Below are positions 25,694-34,549 of a stretch of 64,000 bases of DNA, in pieces. The DNA comes from Flavobacterium enshiense DK69 (lineage in GTDB: Bacteria > Bacteroidota > Bacteroidia > Flavobacteriales > Flavobacteriaceae). The stretch covers positions 124,001 through 188,000 of the forward strand of contig NZ_AVCS01000013.1 of assembly GCF_000498495.1 (NCBI RefSeq). The letters are read 5' to 3'. Each line of letters opens with the position of its first letter. Position 1 is the first letter of the stretch. Position numbers and translations under genes: made by a program. The notes below the pieces were generated by a model. It ran no database searches. It was not told where the DNA came from and saw nothing but the letters and a program-made list of their open reading frames with translations.

Positions 25694-27682
25694 ATGAAAT
25701 TCCAAGTTGTTTCCGAATTTGCTCCGATGGGAGACCAGCCGCAAGCCATTGATAAATTAGCCAAAGGGCTTATTAATGGCGAAAAATACCAAACGCTGCT
25801 TGGAGTTACCGGATCCGGAAAAACATTTTCAGTTGCCAATGTAATTCAGGAAGTGCAACGCCCTACATTGGTTCTGGCTCACAACAAAACACTCGCAGCG
25901 CAGTTGTATTCGGAATTCAAACAATTCTTTCCGAACAACTCTGTGCAGTACTTTGTTTCTTATTATGATTACTATCAGCCCGAAGCCTTTATTCCGGTAA
26001 CGGGAACCTATATCGAGAAAGATTTATCCATCAACGACGAACTGGAAAAACTCCGTTTAAGCACCACCTCTGCCCTGCTTTCAGGCCGTAGAGATGTACT
26101 GGTAGTGGCTTCCGTTTCGTGTTTGTATGGTATCGGAAATCCTGTGGAATTTCAGAAAAACGTGATTTCCCTAGATAAAAACCAAGTGATTTCACGCACC
26201 AAATTACTGCATCGCCTGGTGCAGAGTTTATATTCCAGAACCGAAGCCGAATTTACTCCCGGCACGTTCCGGATTAAAGGAGATACCGTGGATATTTTCC
26301 CGAGTTATGGTGATGAACCATTCCGAATTCACTTTTTCGGGGATGAAATTGAAGAAATTGAAGCTTTCGATTCCAAAACATCACAGGTTATTGAGAAATA
26401 TGAGAAGCTCACGATTTATCCTGCCAACATGTTCGTAACCTCTCCTGATGTATTGCAGAATGCGATTTGGGAAATTCAGCAGGATCTGGTAAAACAGGTA
26501 GACTATTTCAAGGAAATCGGCAAACATCTCGAAGCAAAACGTCTTGAAGAACGTACCAATTTCGACCTGGAAATGATTCGTGAATTAGGCTATTGCTCCG
26601 GAATCGAAAATTACTCAAGATACTTAGACGGAAGACAGCCCGGAACGAGACCTTTCTGTTTACTGGATTATTTCCCGGACGATTATCTGATGGTTATTGA
26701 TGAAAGCCACGTAACCATTTCCCAGGTTCATGCCATGTACGGCGGTGACCGAAGTCGAAAAGAAAATCTGGTGGAATACGGTTTCCGATTACCCGCAGCG
26801 ATGGATAACCGTCCGCTCAAGTTTGAAGAATTCGAAGCACTTCAAAATCAGGTAATTTATGTATCGGCCACTCCGGCAGATTACGAATTGCAGAAATCGG
26901 AAGGCATTTATGTGGAACAGGTTATCCGTCCGACAGGGCTTCTTGACCCGATTATAGAAATTCGTCCGAGTTTAAACCAGATTGATGATTTAATCGAAGA
27001 AATACAGTTACGATGCGAAGCCGACGAGCGTGTTTTGGTAACCACTTTAACCAAACGCATGGCGGAAGAACTGACCAAATATTTAGCGAAAGTTTCTATT
27101 CGTTGCCGATACATTCACAGTGATGTGGATACTTTGGAACGAGTGGAAATCATGCAGGACTTACGTAAAGGTCTGTTTGATGTACTGATTGGGGTAAACC
27201 TACTCCGTGAAGGATTGGATTTACCGGAAGTGTCCTTGGTTGCCATTTTGGATGCCGACAAAGAAGGGTTCCTGCGAAGTCATCGTTCGCTGACACAAAC
27301 CGTAGGCCGTGCGGCACGTAACGTAAACGGAAAGGCCATCATGTATGCTGATAAAATCACGGCATCGATGCAAAAAACCATTGACGAAACCAACTACCGC
27401 CGAACCAAACAGATGAATTACAACAAGAAGAACAACATGGTTCCTCAAGCACTGAAAAAAAGTTTGGGCAATGTTTTGGCGGGTAATTCGGTTTCCACTC
27501 AATACTTTGAAGACAAGGCCCTTAAAGCAGCCGAGCCGGAAAGCCTCTATTTGTCAAAACCCGAAATCGAAAAAAAAATACGCGAACTTCGCAAATCCAT
27601 GGAAAAAGCAGCCAAGGAACTCGACTTTATGCAGGCGGCTAAATTAAGGGATGAAATAAAACTATTACAAGATAAATTGTAA
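25694..27682 (+). CDS. uvrB: Excinuclease ABC subunit UvrB
   Basis: 662 residues, the usual length. UvrB is the damage-verification helicase of nucleotide excision repair, loaded by UvrA and cut with UvrC. Visible: the family N-terminus SEFAPMGDQPQAID; Walker A GVTGSGKTF (residues 37-45); the beta-hairpin region YYDYYQPEAFIP; Walker B-type MVIDESH; helicase motifs VSATPADYE, TLTKRMAEEL and GVNLLREGLDLPEVS; HRSLTQTVGRAARN (motif VI); and a C-terminal UVR coiled-coil motif (about 625-660, ELDFMQAAKLRDEIK) that binds UvrC. Monocistronic in appearance, with its own -7 box. Confidence 0.98.
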   Translation: MKFQVVSEFAPMGDQPQAIDKLAKGLINGEKYQTLLGVTGSGKTFSVANVIQEVQRPTLVLAHNKTLAAQLYSEFKQFFPNNSVQYFVSYYDYYQPEAFIPVTGTYIEKDLSINDELEKLRLSTTSALLSGRRDVLVVASVSCLYGIGNPVEFQKNVISLDKNQVISRTKLLHRLVQSLYSRTEAEFTPGTFRIKGDTVDIFPSYGDEPFRIHFFGDEIEEIEAFDSKTSQVIEKYEKLTIYPANMFVTSPDVLQNAIWEIQQDLVKQVDYFKEIGKHLEAKRLEERTNFDLEMIRELGYCSGIENYSRYLDGRQPGTRPFCLLDYFPDDYLMVIDESHVTISQVHAMYGGDRSRKENLVEYGFRLPAAMDNRPLKFEEFEALQNQVIYVSATPADYELQKSEGIYVEQVIRPTGLLDPIIEIRPSLNQIDDLIEEIQLRCEADERVLVTTLTKRMAEELTKYLAKVSIRCRYIHSDVDTLERVEIMQDLRKGLFDVLIGVNLLREGLDLPEVSLVAILDADKEGFLRSHRSLTQTVGRAARNVNGKAIMYADKITASMQKTIDETNYRRTKQMNYNKKNNMVPQALKKSLGNVLAGNSVSTQYFEDKALKAAEPESLYLSKPEIEKKIRELRKSMEKAAKELDFMQAAKLRDEIKLLQDKL

Positions 27683-28082
27683 TGTTTTTTCGGTTATCCA
27701 AAAACTATCCCTCGCACTTCACAATTGCATCAGCCACTGTGGAAAACGTCCGAAACCAAACATTACAAAACGTGGTAAATGGCGTTCCCAATCTTTTGAA
27801 AAACTGACTATGTCAGAAAACACTAGTAAGGGAACTTTGCATCTGACCCAAAATGAGAGTTCCAATACCAATATCAGCAGTCCCGAAAAAGTCAATCATA
27901 GCAATTTATACCTTTTAACGATTCCGAAGTAAAACAAATAAACAACTTGTGGTATTTTATGTTGTTTGACTGATTTTTTAAAGTTTTGTCGGCTTTTTAA
28001 CATTTTAAACTAATTAATCTATAGGCGTTAGTATATTTATAAACTAACAACAATCTAGTTTATCATCTTAAACCAACCCTCC
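27683..28082. other. 400-base intergenic region, nothing recognised
   Basis: Between uvrB and the S9 peptidase. No intact frame, no strong hairpin with T-run, and no recognisable gene remnant were seen. The last ~100 bases are very AT-rich and probably hold the promoter of the peptidase. A short palindrome CTGACTATGTCAG lies near 27805. Confidence 0.5.
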
Positions 28083-30269
28083 ATGAAAAAAAGTTATCTT
28101 CTCACCTTTGGATTGACATTAAGCGCAATCCTTCCTTCACAGGCACAATTAAAACCGCAATCAGCACCCGAAAAAGTTGTAACAGACGAATATTTTGGCG
28201 TTAAACTTGAAGATCCGTATCGTTATCTTGAAAACCTAAGTGATCCGAAAGTAGTGGAATGGATGAAATCCAACGCCAATTATGCAAGAACAAAAATCGA
28301 TCAGATTTCTGAACGGCAAAAACTCATTGCAAAACTGAATGAACTTGACAAACGAAAAGAAAGTGTTATTTCCAATTTACAAATCACAGAAAATGACAAC
28401 TACTTTTATTTAAAAAGAAAAGCCAACGAAGAAAATGGAAAATTATACCATCGACTTGGATATAAAGGCACTGAAAAATTACTTTTTGATCCTGAAACTT
28501 ATAAAAAATCGGACGGATTAAATTATAGTATCAGTTCCATTACTCCTAATGAAAAAGGAGATAAAGTTGCTTTTGAAATTGCGCCAAGCGGTTCTGAGAG
28601 TGCCGAACTGTTAATTATAAACATAAACGGAAAATTGTATCCGGAAGTTTACAACAGATGCTGGTTCAGTTCGCCCTCCTGGCTTCCTGACGGCAATTCA
28701 TTTACATACAGCAGATTAAACTCTTCTGATGTAACTGATGTAAATCGCTTATTAAATTCGAAAGCATTTTATCATAAACTAGGTGATGATCCTAAAAAAG
28801 ATGTGGAATTCTTTTCTAACAGCACCAATCCGGAACTCAATATCGGTCCTGAAGAATTTCCGATCAACTTCTACCATAAAAATTCAAACAAAAATTATGG
28901 TCTTGTTGTTACCGTAGACAAAAGACTTAAATTATACACCTCCGACTACAAAAATGACTTCAGTCCTACCAAATGGACTACTTTAGTTGATAAAAAAGAT
29001 GAAGTCGTAAATTTAGCTGTTGACAAAGAATTTATTTATTATCAGACTTTTAAAAATGCTTCCAATTACAAGATTATTAAAGTTCCCATCGCAAACCCTA
29101 ACATCGAAAATGCGGTCACTGTAATTGAAGAACCTAAAAACGGAAACATTACAACTTTTACCGTTACAAAAGACGGACTTTATTATTCCGTAACGGAAAA
29201 TGGTGTTCAGGCCAAAGTATATTTTCTGCCTAAGGGAAAATCTGTTCCTACAGAGTTGAAATTACCATTTGAGGCAGGGTCGGCAAGCTTAGCAGCTATT
29301 AATGAAAACAAGGGTGATATTTGGGTAACAATTTCAGGTTGGACCTCCCCAACAAAACGCTACCTGTACAACCCAGCAACCAATTCGTTTGCATTTCAAC
29401 CGCTAACGAAACAAATTGAATATCCCGAATTTAAAAATATGGTTTCCAAAGAGGTAATGGTGCCGTCACATGATGGAACAATGATACCGGTTTCAATTAT
29501 CTATAATAAAAACATGAAACTTAATGGAAACAACCCTGTTCTTATGATGGGATACGGAGCTTATGGGATGTCATTACAACCTTGGTTTAGCCCTGGATTT
29601 ATATTATCGTATTGTGCTTATGACGGTATTTTTGTGATTCCGCACGTAAGAGGTGGCGGTGAATTAGGTGATGCATGGCACAAATCCGGTCAGAAAACAA
29701 CAAAACCCAATACCTGGAAAGATTTTATTGCATCTGCAGAATATTTAATTCGGGAAAAATATACTTCTACCAACAGAATTGCCATATTAGGAGGAAGTGC
29801 AGGCGGAATATTGATTGGCCGCGCATTAACAGAGCGTCCTGATTTATTTGCTGCTGCTATTCCGGAAGTCGGGTGTCTGAATACAGTAAGAGCCGAGAAT
29901 TCTCCTAACGGACCAGGTAATGTTCCAGAATTTGGGTCAGTAAAAAATGAAGAAGAGTTTAAAGCGCTGTTGGAAATGGATTCATTTCATCATGTAAAAA
30001 AAGGAACTGCTTATCCGGCGACCTTAATTACAGCAGGAATGAATGATCCAAGAGTTATTGCCTGGGAACCTTCAAAGTTTGCGGCACGATTACAAAATGC
30101 TAATTCATCGGATAAACCAATCCTTTTCCTGACCGATTTTGAAGCAGGACACGGTATGGGAGACAGTAAAACGAAAGCTTTTGAAAGTATCGGAGACATT
30201 ATGAGTTTCGCGTATCAACATACCGGACATCCTAAATTCCAGCCTTCCGAAAAGTTACAGAGTCATTAA
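28083..30269 (+). CDS. S9 family peptidase (prolyl oligopeptidase type), exported
   Basis: 728 residues, the usual length of prolyl oligopeptidases. Signal peptide 1-22 (ILPSQAQ). N-terminal family segment VTDEYFGVKLEDPYRYLENL, a seven-bladed propeller region (about 90-430), and a C-terminal alpha/beta-hydrolase domain. The nucleophile is Ser572 in GGSAGG; candidate Asp is in ITAGMNDPRVI and catalytic His in DFEAGHGMGDS. VIPHVRGGGELGDAWH matches the active-site-proximal family motif. It would cleave short proline-containing peptides in the periplasm. The stop codon lies within the decayed TerB-like tail on the other strand. Confidence 0.95.
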   Translation: MKKSYLLTFGLTLSAILPSQAQLKPQSAPEKVVTDEYFGVKLEDPYRYLENLSDPKVVEWMKSNANYARTKIDQISERQKLIAKLNELDKRKESVISNLQITENDNYFYLKRKANEENGKLYHRLGYKGTEKLLFDPETYKKSDGLNYSISSITPNEKGDKVAFEIAPSGSESAELLIININGKLYPEVYNRCWFSSPSWLPDGNSFTYSRLNSSDVTDVNRLLNSKAFYHKLGDDPKKDVEFFSNSTNPELNIGPEEFPINFYHKNSNKNYGLVVTVDKRLKLYTSDYKNDFSPTKWTTLVDKKDEVVNLAVDKEFIYYQTFKNASNYKIIKVPIANPNIENAVTVIEEPKNGNITTFTVTKDGLYYSVTENGVQAKVYFLPKGKSVPTELKLPFEAGSASLAAINENKGDIWVTISGWTSPTKRYLYNPATNSFAFQPLTKQIEYPEFKNMVSKEVMVPSHDGTMIPVSIIYNKNMKLNGNNPVLMMGYGAYGMSLQPWFSPGFILSYCAYDGIFVIPHVRGGGELGDAWHKSGQKTTKPNTWKDFIASAEYLIREKYTSTNRIAILGGSAGGILIGRALTERPDLFAAAIPEVGCLNTVRAENSPNGPGNVPEFGSVKNEEEFKALLEMDSFHHVKKGTAYPATLITAGMNDPRVIAWEPSKFAARLQNANSSDKPILFLTDFEAGHGMGDSKTKAFESIGDIMSFAYQHTGHPKFQPSEKLQSH

Positions 30270-30353
30270 TTCTGCTGTAATTCAAAAAAAAAGAGCAATT
30301 TTTCCGGCTCAATCATTTGGTTTGGTGATTGGGCCATTGCTCTTAATGTTCTT
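30266..30353 (-). pseudogene. Decayed 3' end of a TerB-like gene
   Basis: On the minus strand these 88 bases read VKRTLRAMAQSPNQMIEP then EKLLFFFELQQN and a stop. This matches the last 29 residues of the intact TerB-like gene at 31486-31887 (IKKTLRAMAQSPNQMIEP, EKLLFSFELQHN), with the DNA almost identical over about 80 bases. Similarity stops abruptly upstream of 30353 and there is no start codon, so this is a remnant. Its stop codon overlaps the stop of the S9 peptidase. Together with the intact copy it forms a direct repeat around the lipoprotein gene. Confidence 0.85.
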
Positions 30354-30439
30354 TTGACGAAATAAAACCATTATGATGTAAATTGTTATATTTTTTTTAC
30401 GTTTCTTTTCCTATTAATTTTAAGAGTTAAATATTTTCT

Positions 30440-30447
30440 TACTTTTA
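30440..30447 (+). promoter_or_regulatory. Candidate -7 box of the DUF6252-like lipoprotein gene
   Basis: TACTTTTA, one mismatch from TAnnTTTG, 24 bases before the ATG. The same word followed by CGAAAAAT is found close to the lysA start (TATTTTTACGAAAAAT), suggesting a shared promoter form. Confidence 0.3.
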
Positions 30448-30471
30448 CGAAAAATAATTCTTAAAACAGTA

Positions 30472-31425
30472 ATGATTAGAAAAACATTAGGACTTTTATG
30501 CTTAGCACTTTCTGCAGTGCTTTTCTCCTGCTCGAGCGACGACAGCAACGGCAACATAAACAATAATTCAAACAATAACCCAAACAACGACCCTACTACA
30601 TCGTTCGTTGCTGCTACGATTGACGGACAATCCTGGAGTTCCAATACCGATGGAGTATATGCTCAAATAGACAATTATGATGTGGGAGAAACACACAGTC
30701 ACGAACTTGCAATTACCGGTACGAATACGAATCAATCCCATATAACCATTATATTACCAGTTGAAAATCTAGCCGAGGGAACTTTCTCCTCTACAGATGA
30801 AGATTTTCACGGAATGCTTTTTTACACAAATTCTAATAGTAACAATTATATAAGCACATTGAGCGGAAGCTCCCTCACACTAACAATTTCAAATCTAAAC
30901 CTTATTACGGGAACAATTTCAGGAACTTTTTCCGGAACCCTTGTTGATATGAATGGTAACAGTATTACTATAGCAAACGGTGTATTCAATATTGTTACAA
31001 TCTATACTTCCACAATATTTTCCAATGGTACGATGAGCCTATCTAAAAACGGAGGCGACTTATTTACAATGGACAGCTCTCCTGAGGATGGCAAATATTT
31101 ATTTATTTCTCAGCACTCAGAAGTAAATCATATTTCAATCCATGGCAACTATACAAATATGTCGTCTGAAATGGAGACATGCACCATCTTATTTCCTAAA
31201 AATGTTGTACCAGGAACTTATGATTTGATGACAGAATTAAATTTTGGTGCCGAAATAAGTTCACATGAAAATGAAGCACAATATCATTTAACAAACGGAA
31301 ATATTACGATTTCTTCACACAACGGAAATAATGTAGTTGGGACGTTCAGTTTTACTTTTTCAAACGGGACAAATACCGTCACAATTTCAAACGGAAGTTT
31401 TAACATTACACATATTAATCTGTAG
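30472..31425 (+). CDS. DUF6252-like lipoprotein, two internal modules
   Basis: 317 residues. Lipoprotein signal (VLFSCSSDDSNG, cysteine at about residue 20), an Asn-rich linker (residues 25-42), then two related beta-sandwich-like modules at about 45-180 (FVAATIDGQSW ... TISGTFSGTLVDMNGNSITI) and 185-317 (GTMSLSKNGGDLFTM ... VVGTFSFTFSNGTNTVTISNG). The closing G(T/S)FS-F ... ITI(A/S)NGxFNI motif in each resembles DUF6252 proteins common in Flavobacteria. Lipid-anchored, perhaps surface exposed. The gene is flanked by an ~86-base direct repeat (30266-30353 and 31486-31574), so its insertion or duplication history is unusual. Confidence 0.8.
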   Translation: MIRKTLGLLCLALSAVLFSCSSDDSNGNINNNSNNNPNNDPTTSFVAATIDGQSWSSNTDGVYAQIDNYDVGETHSHELAITGTNTNQSHITIILPVENLAEGTFSSTDEDFHGMLFYTNSNSNNYISTLSGSSLTLTISNLNLITGTISGTFSGTLVDMNGNSITIANGVFNIVTIYTSTIFSNGTMSLSKNGGDLFTMDSSPEDGKYLFISQHSEVNHISIHGNYTNMSSEMETCTILFPKNVVPGTYDLMTELNFGAEISSHENEAQYHLTNGNITISSHNGNNVVGTFSFTFSNGTNTVTISNGSFNITHINL

Positions 31426-31436
31426 AGAAATAAATT

Positions 31437-31468
31437 AAAAAGGAGTTACAATTGTAACTCCTTGTTTT
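31437..31468. terminator. Bidirectional terminator
   Basis: Stem AAGGAGTTAC / GTAACTCCTT with a short AATT-type loop, A-run on one side and TTGTTTTT on the other. It lies between the converging lipoprotein (plus) and TerB-like (minus) genes and could serve both. Confidence 0.75.
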
Positions 31469-31485
31469 TATCTAAAGCTCCTAAT

Positions 31486-31887
31486 TTAATTATGCTGTAA
31501 CTCAAAAGAAAAGAGCAGTTTTTCCGGTTCAATCATTTGGTTTGGTGATTGGGCCATTGCTCTTAAAGTCTTTTTGATTCCCATAGGATTCAATCCCATA
31601 TTTATACCTATTTCATTAATGGCCTGTATTTCTCTTTCATGCAGGATACCATCGGAATGCATCAATAAAGCCAGACGATAAAATTGCATAATACGATGAT
31701 GCTCATCTTTAATCACTTTTACAGAGTCACGCTTCCCAAATAATTCAAGAAAAACCTCTTTCTTAATCCCGAGTTCCTTAGCTACAATCCACAGAAAATC
31801 ATATTCTCGGTCATGCAATTCACCATCAACCACTGCAAAAGCAATCATTTCGGAAATAAGGCTTATTTTTTCATCGTAAGTATCCAT
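31486..31887 (-). CDS. TerB-like (tellurite resistance B fold) protein
   Basis: 133 residues from the ATG at 31885-31887 (MDTYDEKISLI); a longer reading to 31926 is unlikely. All-helical, with the TerB/DjlA-type pattern EMIAFAVVDGELHDREYDFL and a second DGILHEREIQAINEIG, two acidic helix-loop motifs that in TerB-fold proteins may bind metal. Soluble and cytoplasmic. Family members are widespread small proteins, and a direct link to tellurite is doubtful. A fragment of a second copy remains at 30266-30353. Divergent from the DUF1456 gene. Confidence 0.75.
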   Translation of the reverse strand: MDTYDEKISLISEMIAFAVVDGELHDREYDFLWIVAKELGIKKEVFLELFGKRDSVKVIKDEHHRIMQFYRLALLMHSDGILHEREIQAINEIGINMGLNPMGIKKTLRAMAQSPNQMIEPEKLLFSFELQHN

Positions 31888-31938
31888 TGTGACTTTATTT
31901 TTTGCGAAGTTATAACAAAATCTCATTTCTTAAAACTG

Positions 31939-31946
31939 TATCTTTG
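31939..31946 (+). promoter_or_regulatory. Candidate -7 box of the DUF1456 gene
   Basis: TATCTTTG, an exact TAnnTTTG match, 21 bases before the ATG at 31968. It argues against the longer frame starting at 31902. Confidence 0.5.
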
Positions 31947-31967
31947 TCGAACTTATACTTAAGACTT

Positions 31968-32429
31968 ATGACAAACAACGATATATTCAAAAAACTAAGG
32001 GTAGCGCTGCAATTGAGAGACGACCAAATTGTTTCCATTCTGGAATTGGTGGATTTCCGAATTTCAAAAGGCGAAATCGGGAATTTTTTCCGCAATGAAG
32101 ACCATCCGAAATACATGGAATGCGGCGACCAGGTTTTACGCAATTTCCTGAATGCTTTAATCATCCACTTACGCGGAACAAAGGATAGTCCTAAAAATCC
32201 CTTAGACGTAATAAAAAGTCATAAAAACGACGCACCAAAAACAGAAGAAGGACGAAGAACTGACGACAAACCTAAATTTTCTAGCGAAAAACCGAAAAAT
32301 ACAGGCAGCAAACCAAAATCGAAAACCGATTTTAAAAAGCCTGCATCCAAAGGCAAACCCGCTCCGAAAAAAGAACCAATCGTTGAGAGAGTGAAATTTA
32401 CCCTAGGAAAGAAAAAAGACAACAAGTAA
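31968..32429 (+). CDS. DUF1456 (YehS-like) protein with basic C-terminal tail
   Basis: 154 residues from the ATG at 31968. Residues 1-70 (NDIFKKLRVALQLRDDQIVS ... LRNFLNALIIHLRG) match one DUF1456 domain. E. coli YehS has two such domains; here the second half is replaced by a disordered Lys/Pro/Ser-rich tail (PKFSSEKPKNTGSKPKSK ... KGKPAPKKEP) ending VKFTLGKKK. The tail suggests nucleic-acid or ribosome binding, but this is inference. Function of DUF1456 is not established. Confidence 0.85.
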   Translation: MTNNDIFKKLRVALQLRDDQIVSILELVDFRISKGEIGNFFRNEDHPKYMECGDQVLRNFLNALIIHLRGTKDSPKNPLDVIKSHKNDAPKTEEGRRTDDKPKFSSEKPKNTGSKPKSKTDFKKPASKGKPAPKKEPIVERVKFTLGKKKDNK

Positions 32430-32451
32430 TTCTTTTTTAGCATATAAAACA

Positions 32452-32479
32452 AAAATCCCAGGCTTTCACCTGGGATTTT
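32452..32479. terminator. Terminator between DUF1456 and a converging small gene
   Basis: Arms AAAATCCCAGG (32452-32462) and CCTGGGATTTT (32469-32479) with a six-base loop. It lies 22 bases after the DUF1456 stop and 20 bases from the converging gene ending at 32500, so it can act in both directions. Confidence 0.8.
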
Positions 32480-32499
32480 CAATTCAGAAAATTTGCAAT

Positions 32500-32841
32500 T
32501 TATTCCGGTTTAAAAGTCACATAAAAGGAATATTCACTGCCTTGTTTTAACTGACCTGCATCGATCTTTTTGTAATTCAGTTTCTGTGAAATGAATCTTT
32601 TAATCACATCGTTATCTGTTCCTACATTTAATACAACGATTTCGTCATTAGAATTAATCTTAACCTGTACTTTTACTACTACCTCTTTTTCAAGTTCCAC
32701 GTCGAATTTAGTTGTCTCTAACAACTTAACCACTTTTTTTACAGCTTTTGGTAAATCTACTGTTGCATTAGAATTGTTAGCCGAAACAAATGTTGTATTC
32801 ATAAAAAGCACAACAATAAACAATCCGATTAATTTTTTCAT
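32500..32841 (-). CDS. Small exported protein of unknown function
   Basis: 113 residues. Signal peptide 1-21 (FVSANN), then DLPKAVKKVVKLLETTKFDV and beta strands VVVKVQVKINSNDEIVVLNV, with a C-terminal YKKIDAGQLKQGSEYSFYVTFKP. The order of secondary structure (two helices, strand-turn-strand, short helix, closing strand) recalls the C-terminal TonB fold, and similar small proteins are frequent in Flavobacterium. It has no membrane anchor beyond the signal. I do not recognise a specific function. Confidence 0.7.
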   Translation of the reverse strand: MKKLIGLFIVVLFMNTTFVSANNSNATVDLPKAVKKVVKLLETTKFDVELEKEVVVKVQVKINSNDEIVVLNVGTDNDVIKRFISQKLNYKKIDAGQLKQGSEYSFYVTFKPE

Positions 32842-33151
32842 TTTTTTTGATTTTTTTGATTTGATTACAGTTCAAAATTACACAAACCAAACCGCCAAAA
32901 TAACTAGTTTCCAATAGCTTAACCATCATTTAAAACAGGTTTCAACACTATCATTCATTCTTTAAGGAATACACTATGAAATACCACTTTATTTCGATGA
33001 ACGAGCAAAATGATGTTAAAAATCAAATACCGCACATCACATTAACTTAAAATTCAAAAGGCTGATTACAATAAGTTTACATTGGTATAACAAAAAAGGC
33101 CTTAACAAATTGCTAAGGCCTTTTTTATATAAGTCTAAAACGTTCTGACAA
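32842..33151. other. 310-base intergenic region with one terminator
   Basis: Between the small exported protein (start at 32841) and the end of sucC. Holds the sucC terminator (33092-33126) and probably the promoter of the exported protein. Nothing else recognised. Confidence 0.5.
33092..33126 (-). terminator. Terminator of sucC
   Basis: Arms AAGGCCTTA and TAAGGCCTT around a short loop, with A-run and T-run on the two sides (33092-33126), 26 bases after the sucC stop. Symmetric, so it could work in both directions. Confidence 0.88.
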
Positions 33152-34345
33152 TTAGCTTAAAGCAGCTTTTACCTGGTCAGCAGCTTCTTGGAACTGAACT
33201 GCAGATAAAATTGGCATACCTGAATTATCGATTAATTCTTTAGCGATTTCAGCGTTAGTTCCTTGTAAACGAACGATGATTGGCACCTTGATATCGTCTC
33301 CCATGTTTTTGTAAGCATCAACTACACCTTGCGCTACACGGTCACAACGAACGATACCACCAAAGATGTTAATTAAGATAGCTTTTACGTTAGGATCTTT
33401 TAAGATAATACGGAAAGCTACTTCTACACGTTTTGCGTCAGCAGTTCCTCCTACGTCAAGGAAGTTAGCCGGTTCGAAACCTGCATATTTGATTAAGTCC
33501 ATAGTCGCCATAGCCAAACCTGCACCGTTAACCATACATCCTACTGTACCGTCAAGGTCTACATAGTTTAATCCAGCCTCTTTAGCTTCTACTTCGATTG
33601 GACGCTCTTCTGTGATGTCACGCATGTCAGCTAAATCAACATGACGGTATAAAGCGTTGTCATCTAAAGATACTTTAGCATCAACAGCCATGATTTTGTT
33701 GTCTGAAGTTTTCAACACAGGGTTGATTTCGAACATAGAAGAATCAGAACCGATGTATGCTTTGTATAACGCATCAACGAATTTGATCATCTCTTTGAAT
33801 GCATCACCTGACAATCCTAAGTTGAAAGCAATTCTTCTTGCCTGGAAACCTTGTAATCCTACAGCAGGATCGATTTCTTCGTTAAAGATTAAGTGTGGAG
33901 TGTGCTCAGCTACTTCTTCGATATCCATTCCACCTTCAGTAGAATACATGATCATGTTACGGCCTGTACCACGGTTTAATAAAACCGACATGTAAAACTC
34001 TTTAGTTTCACTCTCACCCGGATAGTAAACATCTTCTGCCACTAATACCTTGTGAACTCTCTTTCCGGTTGGAGGAGTTTGAGGAGTAATTAAATCCATA
34101 CCTATAATCTGACCAGCGATTTCTTTAACCTGATCTAAATTTTTAGCCAATTTAACTCCACCACCTTTTCCACGACCACCCGCGTGAATCTGAGCTTTGA
34201 TTACATGCCAACCTGTACCGGTTTCGTCTGTAAGTTGCTTAGCTTTTAGAACCGCTTCTTCAGCGTTATTCGCAACATAACCACGTTGTATACGTACGCC
34301 GTAGCTTGCTAATATTTGTTTCCCTTGATATTCGTGTAAGTTCAT
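33152..34345 (-). CDS. sucC: Succinate-CoA ligase (ADP-forming), beta subunit
   Basis: 397 residues from the ATG at 34343-34345 (MNLHEYQGKQILASYGV), the canonical start; the longer open frame upstream is not coding. With SucD, coded elsewhere, it converts succinyl-CoA to succinate with ATP formation in the citric acid cycle. ATP-grasp domain at residues about 1-240 (HAGGRGKGGGVKLAK, KVLVAEDVYYPGE, FEINPVLKT, VDAKVSLDDNALYR) and CoA-ligase domain after it (LDGTVGCMVNGAGLAMATMD, ANFLDVGGTA, LINIFGGIVRCD, IIVRLQGTN). sucD is not adjacent in this window. Confidence 0.97.
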   Translation of the reverse strand: MNLHEYQGKQILASYGVRIQRGYVANNAEEAVLKAKQLTDETGTGWHVIKAQIHAGGRGKGGGVKLAKNLDQVKEIAGQIIGMDLITPQTPPTGKRVHKVLVAEDVYYPGESETKEFYMSVLLNRGTGRNMIMYSTEGGMDIEEVAEHTPHLIFNEEIDPAVGLQGFQARRIAFNLGLSGDAFKEMIKFVDALYKAYIGSDSSMFEINPVLKTSDNKIMAVDAKVSLDDNALYRHVDLADMRDITEERPIEVEAKEAGLNYVDLDGTVGCMVNGAGLAMATMDLIKYAGFEPANFLDVGGTADAKRVEVAFRIILKDPNVKAILINIFGGIVRCDRVAQGVVDAYKNMGDDIKVPIIVRLQGTNAEIAKELIDNSGMPILSAVQFQEAADQVKAALS

Positions 34346-34378
34346 AATATAGATGTTTCTTATAAAATAAAAGTGCCA

Positions 34379-34386
34379 CAAAAATA
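34379..34386 (-). promoter_or_regulatory. Candidate -7 box of sucC
   Basis: TATTTTTG on the minus strand, an exact TAnnTTTG match, 33 bases before the sucC ATG. No clear TTG at the ideal upstream distance. Confidence 0.4.
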
Positions 34387-34549
34387 ACAAAGTATATTGA
34401 ATGTGCCTAATGTTTTTTTGATTTATAACAGAACATGCCTCACAAAAATTATAACACATAGAACAATAATACAACATTCTGTTAAAATTCAATTATCAGC
34501 AGTTCTAAGTCAAAAATGTTTACTATTTTTACGAAAAATTTAATCAAAA

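Noticed and set aside
30266..31574. Direct repeats as ends of an insertion sequence
   Set aside because: The repeat is coding sequence of a TerB-like gene and no transposase lies between the copies.
33470..33490. GGTTCGAA-like words suggesting tRNA
   Set aside because: They fall inside sucC and yidC coding sequence with no cloverleaf around them.
33152..34492. 49-codon N-terminal extension of sucC
   Set aside because: The family starts MNLHEYQ and a -7 box lies between the two starts.
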